Below are positions 1-6,768 of a DNA stretch of 64,000 nt, in pieces. The notes beneath the pieces are model-generated. The model saw nothing but the letters and a program-made list of their open reading frames with translations, did no database searches and was not told where the DNA came from. This DNA is from JAGQYP01 sp041392305 (lineage in GTDB: Bacteria > Bacteroidota > Bacteroidia > Flavobacteriales_D > Crocinitomicaceae). Position 1 is the stretch's first letter; each line of letters opens with the position of its first letter. The stretch spans positions 186,001-250,000 of the forward strand of contig JAWKMJ010000003.1 in NCBI GenBank assembly GCA_041392305.1, given 5' to 3'. Position numbers and translations under genes: made by a program.

Positions 1-585
1 CACCCATTGACCACCAGTACTTGCTGTCCAATCAAAACGTGCTCGTCCAATTCGGTTGTTGGTTACATCATGTACACCCGCGATAAAAAGAGGAAGCGCA
101 CCATAACCCTCATGGAGAATAACTTCACATTTACCCTTATCCGATCCAGTTGGTTCATATTTATACCAACCCACTAGTGAATCTGGTCGCCATGATAATC
201 TTAAATGCCAATCCTCATCTGTAGAATCAGAATAGATATAACCTTCTTCAGGATTCAAATTTTGAGGTGCATGGAACCGTCCGTTGGTGATACTTCCATT
301 CGCAGCAACTCCTAAAGTATAAATTGTTTCTAGCTTAATAGAAGAACCTACTCCTCCTCTACCTACATCTTGAGTTACTGTTCCATCTGGAGACAATTGA
401 GCCAATGCAGGATCATCTGAAGTCTTCAATCCACTCCATTGAATCGGTTCGCTTGTAGTAGCCGTACCGTTTCCGACCTGAACTGTTTCCCAGTATTCAA
501 ATCCTGGATTTTCTAATTGAGGGGGAGTTTGGGCGTTTATAAATGCACACGCACCTAGCGCAAGGGTGAGTAACGTTTTCTTCAT
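1..585 (-). CDS. Secreted protein, N-terminal part (PCMD/jelly-roll-like), truncated by window edge
   Basis: The gene reads off the left edge; 195 codons are visible from the ATG at 583-585. It opens with a signal peptide (KKTLLTLALGACAFINAQ), so the product is exported. The mature part starts with an asparagine/phenylalanine/tryptophan pattern (LENPGFEYWETV) followed by QWSGLKTSDDP, and later carries RPDSLVGWYKYEPTGSDKG. This pattern is typical of the Bacteroidota PCMD/carbohydrate-binding jelly-roll family, often found on T9SS cargo. The C terminus, where a sorting domain would be, is outside the window. A Bacteroidota -7 element lies about 30 bases upstream. The family assignment rests on motif resemblance only. 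Confidence 0.7.
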   Translation of the reverse strand, partial: MKKTLLTLALGACAFINAQTPPQLENPGFEYWETVQVGNGTATTSEPIQWSGLKTSDDPALAQLSPDGTVTQDVGRGGVGSSIKLETIYTLGVAANGSITNGRFHAPQNLNPEEGYIYSDSTDEDWHLRLSWRPDSLVGWYKYEPTGSDKGKCEVILHEGYGALPLFIAGVHDVTNNRIGRARFDWTASTGGQWV

Positions 586-614
586 GTGTTTTCTTTAAGT
601 AAATTTTCAACCCA

Positions 615-622
615 CAAATATA
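615..622 (-). promoter_or_regulatory. Bacteroidota -7 promoter element
   Basis: On the minus strand this reads TATATTTG, an exact match to the TAnnTTTG element. Transcription would start near 608, giving a leader of about 23 bases before the ATG at 585. No perfect TTTG -33 box is seen at the usual 19-base spacing. Confidence 0.5.
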
Positions 623-638
623 ACAAAAATCATGCCAA
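622..638 (-). promoter_or_regulatory. Sigma-54-like site (proximal copy)
   Basis: The minus strand reads TTGGCATGATTTTTGTT. It keeps the GG of a -24 box and the 10-base spacing to a GT where sigma-54 promoters have GC. It overlaps the -7 element of the truncated secreted gene. It is weak because the -12 dinucleotide is GT. Confidence 0.25.
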
Positions 639-699
639 AAATCGAAATTGAATAAATTCAAGAAAGTTATTAAAAACGTTGATCTAGATAGGTTTTTCT

Positions 700-716
700 A
701 ACAAATATTATGCCAA
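700..716 (-). promoter_or_regulatory. Sigma-54-like site (distal copy)
   Basis: The minus strand reads TTGGCATAATATTTGTT, matching the site at 622-638 at 14 of 17 positions, with the same GG-N10-GT spacing. Two related copies in one 142-bp gap suggest a repeated regulatory site rather than chance. Which factor would bind is unknown. Confidence 0.25.
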
Positions 717-727
717 AATATAAAGGA

Positions 728-1150
728 CTAGAATCCTGCTTTATCTTTTGGATAAGAATTGAATGTTCCTTGGCCTTTGCTTACGAGTTCTCCTGATTGA
801 TTCCGAATCTCTCCCTCAACAACAATAATGCGATTTCCTTGAGCCAGAATATGCGATGTCCCTGTGAGTTGATCCCCTAAAATTACGGGCTTCATAAAAT
901 TCAGTTTAAATTCAACCGTAGCAACCACGCATGCTCTTTTTGAAGCAACGGTGAGCGCAGTAACTCCCAGTAGAGCATCCATCAGAGCCGCCACAGAACC
1001 TCCGTGAGCTGCAATTGGAGTTGCCAAATGCTTTTCTTGAATTTTCATTTTATACAACACCTCTCCTTCATCATAGGAAACCAACTGCATATCCAGCAAC
1101 TCACCAAAATAGTTGGACTTTTTGTACTGTTCTATTAGTTCGTCTATCAT
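728..1150 (-). CDS. PaaI-type hotdog-fold thioesterase
   Basis: This 140-residue protein has the length and layout of the PaaI/4HBT hotdog thioesterases, which hydrolyse acyl-CoA or aryl-CoA in the cytoplasm. The signature AAHGGSVAALMDALLG (about residues 47-62) contains the HGG turn and the acidic residue (D58) on the central helix. The VEFKLNFMKPV strand that follows is also typical. Its ATG overlaps the TGA of rsmG in an ATGA arrangement, so the two are translationally coupled. The physiological substrate cannot be told from the sequence. Confidence 0.85.
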   Translation of the reverse strand: MIDELIEQYKKSNYFGELLDMQLVSYDEGEVLYKMKIQEKHLATPIAAHGGSVAALMDALLGVTALTVASKRACVVATVEFKLNFMKPVILGDQLTGTSHILAQGNRIIVVEGEIRNQSGELVSKGQGTFNSYPKDKAGF

Positions 1151-1779
1151 TGCTCGTTTATTCTTACGTAAACAACTTTTTTTGTTTCAAAAAACGACTC
1201 TTCAAATTCATTTTCAAGATCAAAAATTTCAAAATCATATGATATTTCATTCATCTCCTCCTTTAAATCACCGCCTTTTAAATAGAAAATACCATTGGGG
1301 TAAGTATTGGTATTTTGTTTTTTGATCTGATTTCTTACCCAGGGGATAAAATTCTGCATTCGAGTAACTGCACGACTCACAATAAAATCAAACTTACCTT
1401 TTACTTTTTCCGCACGACCTACTACAACCTCAACGTTAGAGAGATCTAAGGCCTCTGCAATCGATTCTACTACTTTTATCTTTTTGGCTATCGAATCTAC
1501 CAAAACAAATTGGACTTCTGGAAACAATATCGCCAAAGGTACACCAGGAAACCCACCTCCAGTACCCACATCCAAAATATCTGAGCCCGGCTTAAAATCT
1601 ACCATTTTAGCAATGCCAAGAGAGTGTAAGACATGACGCTCATAAAAATTATCCAGATCTTTTCGACTTATCACGTTGATCTTTTCATTCCAATCCGCAT
1701 AAAGCTCCTGCAGTTTTGAAAATTTTTGAATCTGATCCTCTGTAAGATCAGGGAAATATTTAAGAAGGATTTCCATCAT
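1147..1779 (-). CDS. rsmG: 16S rRNA (guanine-527-N7)-methyltransferase RsmG
   Basis: RsmG methylates G527 of 16S rRNA with S-adenosylmethionine. At 210 residues the protein has normal family length. The SAM-binding loop DVGTGGGFPG lies at residues 70-79, preceded by the family motif FYERHVLHSL (about 45-54) and followed by VSRAV in the middle region. The start overlaps the end of bshC by 20 bases and the stop overlaps the thioesterase start by 4 bases. This makes a tight bshC-rsmG-thioesterase minus-strand operon. Confidence 0.95.
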   Translation of the reverse strand: MMEILLKYFPDLTEDQIQKFSKLQELYADWNEKINVISRKDLDNFYERHVLHSLGIAKMVDFKPGSDILDVGTGGGFPGVPLAILFPEVQFVLVDSIAKKIKVVESIAEALDLSNVEVVVGRAEKVKGKFDFIVSRAVTRMQNFIPWVRNQIKKQNTNTYPNGIFYLKGGDLKEEMNEISYDFEIFDLENEFEESFFETKKVVYVRINEQ

Positions 1780-3394
1780 AATTTAAACTCACAAAACTAA
1801 TTTTTTGATCAAAAGCACCAATATTCAGCTTTATAACATCTAGAAATTCCCAACCATTTTGAACCAAATAAGGCAGCACATTCTCATGTCGCTCTTGCAA
1901 ATCCCCAGAAGGAAAAAAATGCTCCTGCACCCATTCAATCGCTTCTATATCTTTTTCGTACTTCTGTTTTAAAGCACGAACAAATTTCTTCTTAAGTCTT
2001 TCGAGCTCCTTTTTTTGACGCGCGTAACTTGCTTCTACCGCTGGCAACAAGCTACTATCCACTTTTTTAACTTTCTGCTCATACACTCTTTTCAACTCAA
2101 TCAATAAATTTTCCTCTTCATTCATTTCCATGAATTCATTTTTTTTCAGTAGGAAGGATTTAATCAAACTCTCTTTGCCTTGCAGAAATGCTGATGGATT
2201 CAGATGAAGTCGATTCATTTTTCTTTCAGATTTTGAATCGATAAGAATTAAGGAATTTCGGACCGCGAGTATTGGAAAAGAGATCGAATATTGATCAAAT
2301 GCTTTTTTCAATTCCAGCCAATACGCAATCTCTCCTGCCCCTCCAAGATAAACCAAATTTGGAAGGATGGTTTCTTGATACATAGGTCGCATAACCACAT
2401 TCGGGCTAAATCGTTCAGGGTATTTTTGAAGTTGATCCAAAAGATCTTCTTCCGTAAACTCAAGTGAAGTATTCGCTATTTTGTATTTTCCATTTTCCTT
2501 AATGATACGCCCTCTTTTTCCCTTAAAGAGGTAGAATAAATTGATTTCTCTTGGGTTCACTTGGACTTTGTAACCTGATTTATCGAGTCGACTGATGACA
2601 TCATGAATCTCTATATGTGTTTTATTGTAAACCAGCTCTCTCTTCATCGTTTCCTTAAAAAGATTTTTGAGGCTATTTGTATCCGCATTTAAAACAATTA
2701 ATCCATATTTACCAAACAATTTATTCGCCAAATACAGGGTTGCATGTGCTAATGTGTCCTTTTTACAATAGTCTTCAAAAACCTGAAGTATTTGATGTAC
2801 ATCGTAACCCAAATCTTTCTTTAGTAGATCCAAGATTTCGCCCAACCCCTCTGTGGACATCCTACCTACTGCATCTCCATCAACACGATCCCATTTATAT
2901 TTCTTTCTGTTCGCATTGAAAAAAGAAATCTCTTCAAAATCATGATCTTCCGAAGCCATCCAGAACACAGGCACAAAATGAAAACCATTGTTGCATCGAT
3001 TCAACTCTTCTGTAATATTGATTACCTGAAGGATTTTGTAAATAAAAAATAGAGGACCAGTAAAAATATTGAGCTGATGACCAGTAGTTACCGTCATTGT
3101 CTTCTCGTTTTTTAAACTCTCAATATTTTTTCGAACAGGGGATTCAATTTGTAGATTTTTGTATTGTGATACTAAATGTTCGGTCAGATGGATGCGATTT
3201 TGCATTGAAAATGTCCTTTTTTCCGCGAATTTCAAAACTTCCTCCTTCGAGAATTCCGGACCATGTAAATCCCTTAAATTTCCCTCAAGAAATTCCTTTA
3301 TCAATCCGTTTGAAGCATAAAAAGATTTTAAATCCACCTTCATGAAAGCATCTGTTTGTTTAAACAAAGGTAAGGACAATTCTGCTGAATTCAT
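1760..3394 (-). CDS. bshC: Bacillithiol biosynthesis cysteine ligase BshC
   Basis: BshC is the putative last enzyme of bacillithiol synthesis, adding cysteine to glucosaminyl-malate. Family motifs are clear: TGHQLNIFTGP (residues 104-114), ASEDHDFEEI (147-156) and the C-terminal VLPYLVQNG. A lysine/glutamate-rich region around residues 410-500 looks like the helical coiled-coil of the family. At 544 residues it is of normal length. It is the first gene of a minus-strand operon with rsmG. Its presence implies that this organism makes bacillithiol, as many Bacteroidota do. Confidence 0.93.
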   Translation of the reverse strand: MNSAELSLPLFKQTDAFMKVDLKSFYASNGLIKEFLEGNLRDLHGPEFSKEEVLKFAEKRTFSMQNRIHLTEHLVSQYKNLQIESPVRKNIESLKNEKTMTVTTGHQLNIFTGPLFFIYKILQVINITEELNRCNNGFHFVPVFWMASEDHDFEEISFFNANRKKYKWDRVDGDAVGRMSTEGLGEILDLLKKDLGYDVHQILQVFEDYCKKDTLAHATLYLANKLFGKYGLIVLNADTNSLKNLFKETMKRELVYNKTHIEIHDVISRLDKSGYKVQVNPREINLFYLFKGKRGRIIKENGKYKIANTSLEFTEEDLLDQLQKYPERFSPNVVMRPMYQETILPNLVYLGGAGEIAYWLELKKAFDQYSISFPILAVRNSLILIDSKSERKMNRLHLNPSAFLQGKESLIKSFLLKKNEFMEMNEEENLLIELKRVYEQKVKKVDSSLLPAVEASYARQKKELERLKKKFVRALKQKYEKDIEAIEWVQEHFFPSGDLQERHENVLPYLVQNGWEFLDVIKLNIGAFDQKISFVSLNYDGNPS

Positions 3395-3488
3395 TTTTAC
3401 AACTTGAGAGAATTGAAATTTCGGACACCATCGAGGAGAATGTCTGTAAAATTCTTTTTATATCTTCGCCCAAATCAAATCTTAAAAG

Positions 3489-4235
3489 ATGGAATTACTA
3501 AAAGGAAAAATCGCTATAGTAACTGGTGCATCTAGAGGAATTGGACGCGCTATTGCAGAAAAATTCATTGAAAATGGGGCAACAGTGGCCTTTACCTATT
3601 TATCATCAGAGGAAAAAGCCAGACAACTAGAGAAGGAGTTGACCGCAAATGGAGGTTCAGCAAAAGGATTCAAATCGAATGCTGCTGAATTTGAAGCTGC
3701 TCAAAATTTAGTAGATGAAGTAGTTAAAGAATTTGGAACGGTAGATATCCTTGTGAATAATGCTGGAATTACCAGAGACAATCTTTTGATGAGAATGTCT
3801 GAAGAACAATTTGATGAAGTAATTAATACTAATTTAAAGTCTGCTTTTAATTTGACTAAAGCTGTTCTCAAAACAATGCTCAAGGCAAAATACGGATCAA
3901 TAATCAATATGAGTTCGGTTGTTGGAGTTAAAGGAAATGCGGGTCAGGCAAACTATGCCGCGAGTAAAGCAGGCATGATTGGTTTCACAAAATCCGTTGC
4001 TTTGGAATTAGGAAGCAGAAATATAAGATGTAACGCAATTGCTCCTGGTTTTATAGAGACCGAAATGACTGATGCCTTGGATGAAGCTGTTGTGCAAGGA
4101 TGGCGAGATGGAATACCACTAAAAAGAGGCGGAACACCAGAAGATGTGGCTAATTCAACTTTGTTTTTGGCCTCTGATTTATCGGCCTATATTACCGGCC
4201 AAACTCTTAATGTTTGTGGGGGGATGTTGACTTGA
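3489..4235 (+). CDS. fabG: 3-oxoacyl-[ACP] reductase FabG
   Basis: This 248-residue classical short-chain dehydrogenase reduces 3-oxoacyl-ACP with NADPH in fatty-acid elongation. The nucleotide loop TGASRGIG is at residues 12-19 and NNAG at about 90-93. The catalytic residues fit N114, S143, Y156 (in NYAASKAG) and K160. The C-terminal ITGQTLNVCGGM is typical of FabG. It is a single gene, divergent from bshC, and no other fatty-acid gene lies next to it. Confidence 0.93.
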   Translation: MELLKGKIAIVTGASRGIGRAIAEKFIENGATVAFTYLSSEEKARQLEKELTANGGSAKGFKSNAAEFEAAQNLVDEVVKEFGTVDILVNNAGITRDNLLMRMSEEQFDEVINTNLKSAFNLTKAVLKTMLKAKYGSIINMSSVVGVKGNAGQANYAASKAGMIGFTKSVALELGSRNIRCNAIAPGFIETEMTDALDEAVVQGWRDGIPLKRGGTPEDVANSTLFLASDLSAYITGQTLNVCGGMLT

Positions 4236-4316
4236 TGAAAATTCAACTCAATGTTAAGAAAATGTGAAATTTGTACTTTTTTTCATTTTTTTAAATTCCG
4301 AAAGAAAAAAAGTTTT

Positions 4317-4324
4317 TATATTTG
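4317..4324 (+). promoter_or_regulatory. -7 promoter element of a short intergenic transcript
   Basis: TATATTTG is an exact TAnnTTTG match, with an expected start near 4331. Only an intrinsic terminator, and no gene, lies within the next 80 bases. No clear TTTG -33 box is present. Confidence 0.45.
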
Positions 4325-4330
4325 ACACCG

Positions 4331-4404
4331 AGGTTAAACCTCAATGACAAATGAGTAGTAGGTGAGTTGAAGCTGTGCTGGAGAGCACAGCTTCTTTTTT
4401 TTTT
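4331..4404 (+). ncRNA. Candidate small RNA (about 70 nt)
   Basis: Between fabG and tRNA-Arg a -7 element is followed after about 7 bases by a small hairpin (GAGGTTAAACCTC, 4330-4342), a spacer with no long reading frame, and a strong terminator hairpin with a T tract. A promoter and a terminator bracketing 70 bases is the layout of a small RNA. It could instead be the fabG terminator with a chance promoter match, or a very short leader peptide (ATG AGT AGT AGG TGA is present). I do not recognise it as a known RNA family. Confidence 0.4.
4369..4404 (+). terminator. Intrinsic terminator
   Basis: An 11-base-pair perfect stem (GAAGCTGTGCT / AGCACAGCTTC) with a GGAG loop is followed by ten T residues. 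It ends the candidate small RNA and could also end fabG transcription. Confidence 0.85.
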
Positions 4405-4517
4405 ACAAACTTTTCTAACCACTTCTAAACCCACTCATTTGTAGTTGATTAGATTGTTTTAGAAAAATCCAGAATAAGAATTTCTTTCCTGATTTATGAG
4501 GTTTAGTTTGTTTATTG

Positions 4518-4525
4518 TATTTTTG
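4518..4525 (+). promoter_or_regulatory. -7 element of the tRNA-Arg(TCG) transcript
   Basis: TATTTTTG matches TAnnTTTG. The predicted start near 4532 is only about 6 bases before the first interrupted tRNA copy. No second promoter is visible between the interrupted copies and the intact tRNA, so all three are probably on one transcript. Confidence 0.5.
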
Positions 4526-4537
4526 ACAACTCAAATT

Positions 4538-4667
4538 GGCACCGTAGTTCAATGGTGACGATAAATGTCACCACTAGTAAAATCTGCGAAATCATGGATT
4601 TCTTGTTTTACTGAGCTGAATAGAAAGGCCGATATTGTCAGTCAAGACATAAAAAACAAAACATATT
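4538..4667 (+). pseudogene. Interrupted tRNA-Arg 5' copy no. 1 (D-loop insertion)
   Basis: The copy starts like the intact tRNA (acceptor strand and GTAGTTCA). It is then broken in the D loop by about 65 bases that form two hairpins: GGTGAC-GATAAAT-GTCACC, and AGTAAAA...GAAAT / ATTTC...TTTTACT. It resumes with CTGAATAGAA of the D loop, then loses all tRNA similarity. The copy differs from the next one at only three positions in 130 bases, one of them in the acceptor strand (GGCACCG for GGCCCCG). Confidence 0.8.
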
Positions 4668-4797
4668 GGCCCCGTAGTTCAATGGTGACGATAAATGTCA
4701 CCACTAGTAAAATCTACGAAATCATGGATTTCTTGTTTTACTGAGCTGAATAGAAAGGCGGATATTGTCAGTCAAGACATAAAAAACAAAACATATT
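4668..4797 (+). pseudogene. Interrupted tRNA-Arg 5' copy no. 2, tandem
   Basis: This is the second unit of an exact 130-bp period. Its acceptor strand and the start of its D arm are identical to those of the intact tRNA that follows at 4798. The insert lies in the same D-loop position as in copy 1. The downstream part (GATATTGTCAGTCAAGAC and an A-rich linker) is shared by both copies and absent from the intact gene. Confidence 0.8.
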
Positions 4798-4871
4798 GGC
4801 CCCGTAGTTCAACTGAATAGAATATCAGATTTCGGCTCTGAGGGTTACAGGTTTGAATCCTGTCGGGGTCA
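4798..4871 (+). tRNA. tRNA-Arg (anticodon TCG)
   Basis: A full cloverleaf can be drawn. The acceptor GGCCCCG pairs with CGGGGTC. The D stem is GTTC/GAAT, the anticodon stem TCAGA/TCTGA with loop TTTCGGC (anticodon TCG), and the T arm ACAGG-TTTGAAT-CCTGT. The discriminator is A, and CCA is not encoded. The gene is the third unit after two interrupted copies of its 5' end and is followed by an intrinsic terminator. Confidence 0.95.
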
Positions 4872-4915
4872 CAAATACAGTGTGAGTGTGGAGTGTGAGA
4901 GTGAGGATGAACTTT

Positions 4916-4944
4916 GGGGATGGGCGACTATCCCTTTTTTTTTT
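4916..4944 (+). terminator. Terminator of tRNA-Arg(TCG)
   Basis: A short GGGAT/ATCCC stem with an 8-base loop is followed by ten T residues. It lies 45 bases after the tRNA end, past a purine-rich GTGTGAG repeat. Confidence 0.6.
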
Positions 4945-5023
4945 ATACAGAAATAGTAAGTCCAAAACAAAAAAAGAGAGACATAAAATGCCCCTCCTCT
5001 TTCCTATTTAGTTGCAAGGACTA

Positions 5024-6760
5024 CTATTTTATTTTCAGTTTAGGAAAATCTTTTTTTAGATCACTAATTAGGTTTTGATCAATAGAATTTTTGCCAATTT
5101 CCAAGAGTTTTAAAGCTGAACCTTCTATACCTTCAGGAAGTTGAGTCAATTTATTGTCTCCCAAATAAAGCTCAGTAAGCACCTTAAAATTATTTAAATT
5201 AAATGGAAATGAAGCCAGACTATTAGTATATAGTTCAAGGATTTCGAGATTTTGAAGCTTTCCAATAGACTGCGGAACATTTTTCATATAATTCGACCCC
5301 AAATCTAGGTGTCTTAAATAAGGAAAAGCATCAAACTGATCTGGGAAATTATATACTTGTAAAGCTTGAGCTTTTAGTGTTTTTAGTTGAGTACACCCAA
5401 AAACCTCTTGGGGAAAATCTGAAAAATCGTTCCCTGAAATATTTAAATATTCAAGCGAATTGAGCTTGGTAAAACAATTCTCTAGATTTTTAATTTGATT
5501 CCCTTCGACTCTTAAGTATTTTAATTGTGTTAATTTACAGAAGCTTTCGGGAAGACTTTCAATCATATTTCCATTCAAACTAAGAAACTTGAGATTGCTG
5601 AGTTTTCCAATATCATTTGGTATCTTTTTTATCAGGGATTTTGCCAGAACCAGCGTATCCAGACTCTCCAGACTGAATAGTTCTTGCGGAATTACCTGGA
5701 TTTTTGACTCTACAATTCCTAAAAACCTCAGATGTTGCAAATTACCTAATCCTGCAGGAAAATTCTTCAGAGGATTATTTTGAAGATCAAGTCTTTCCAA
5801 ATGCGTCATTTCGCCGAAATTGGTTGACAAATAGCCAATTTTATTTCTAGATAAATCCAATTCAATTAGCGATAACAACCTATTCAATTCCTGGGCAACT
5901 GACTCTAATTTATTTTCACTTAGAAAAAGTTTTTCAAGCTTCAAACAAGTAGCCAATCCTCTTGGTAATTTTACAATTGAATTATTATTTAAGTTAAGCA
6001 CTTTTAAATTTCTAAGTTTTCCAATACCCTCGGGTAGGTAGTCGATGGCATTTCCTTTAAGAGAGAGTACTTCCAGATTGGTTAAATTCCCAATTTCTTC
6101 AGGCAGTTTTTCTAAAATCAAATCCTCCAAATAGAGTTCTTTCAATGACTTAACAGAAAACAAAGGAAGAGGGATCTTATCAATCAATGTAAAGCTGAGA
6201 TCTAATTTTTCAAGAGATTGAAAGTACTTATAAGAATCAGGTAGACTGGAAATAGGGTTTCCCAGTAAAGAAATGTGCTTCAATTTTTTTAATCCACTGA
6301 GATTGGGATTCATTTTTGAAATCTGATTGAAATCCAGATGCAATTCTTCCAAATTTTGAAGGCTCGCCAGTTCATCAGGAAGCAGTATTAATTGATTTCC
6401 CGCGAGTGTAAGTACTCTAAGGTTTTTAAGCTGACCTATAATGCTCGGGAGTTTTTTAAGATTGTTAAAACTCAAATTTAACTCCTCTAAATTCTTCAGT
6501 TCCGCAATTTTTGGATCGATTTCTTCAAGTTTTTGCTCATTGATATAAAGAACAGTTACATCAAGTGGATTTTTTAGTGCATCCTCAAGAGACAAATAGA
6601 CTTTTTCCTTCCCGACATTATTGTCATGAGAAGTATCTTGAATAGAAGTAAGGGTGCTATTAACCACACCCTTACTTAGCTTTGATATTGACTGAGAAAA
6701 TAAAGGACTTCTCAGTGACCAAACGAACACTATTAAACTAAAAACAAAGTAAACTTTCAT
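5024..6760 (-). CDS. Exported leucine-rich repeat protein
   Basis: This 578-residue protein has an N-terminal signal segment (about 1-23) followed by roughly 20 leucine-rich repeats of about 23 residues, with the pattern LxxLxxLxLxxNxLxxLPxxI running almost to the C terminus. Such arrays form curved solenoids that bind proteins or glycans. No T9SS sorting domain is present and no lipoprotein cysteine is obvious, so its final location is open (periplasm or outside). The gene starts 8 bases after the stop of the T9SS beta-propeller gene, so the two are likely co-transcribed. Confidence 0.85.
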   Translation of the reverse strand: MKVYFVFSLIVFVWSLRSPLFSQSISKLSKGVVNSTLTSIQDTSHDNNVGKEKVYLSLEDALKNPLDVTVLYINEQKLEEIDPKIAELKNLEELNLSFNNLKKLPSIIGQLKNLRVLTLAGNQLILLPDELASLQNLEELHLDFNQISKMNPNLSGLKKLKHISLLGNPISSLPDSYKYFQSLEKLDLSFTLIDKIPLPLFSVKSLKELYLEDLILEKLPEEIGNLTNLEVLSLKGNAIDYLPEGIGKLRNLKVLNLNNNSIVKLPRGLATCLKLEKLFLSENKLESVAQELNRLLSLIELDLSRNKIGYLSTNFGEMTHLERLDLQNNPLKNFPAGLGNLQHLRFLGIVESKIQVIPQELFSLESLDTLVLAKSLIKKIPNDIGKLSNLKFLSLNGNMIESLPESFCKLTQLKYLRVEGNQIKNLENCFTKLNSLEYLNISGNDFSDFPQEVFGCTQLKTLKAQALQVYNFPDQFDAFPYLRHLDLGSNYMKNVPQSIGKLQNLEILELYTNSLASFPFNLNNFKVLTELYLGDNKLTQLPEGIEGSALKLLEIGKNSIDQNLISDLKKDFPKLKIK

Positions 6761-6768
6761 CCTCTAAA

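Noticed and set aside
4538..4871. Group I or group II intron in tRNA
   Set aside because: The insert is only 65 bases, sits in the D loop and not the anticodon loop, and the broken copies lack the 3' half of the tRNA, so splicing would not give a tRNA.
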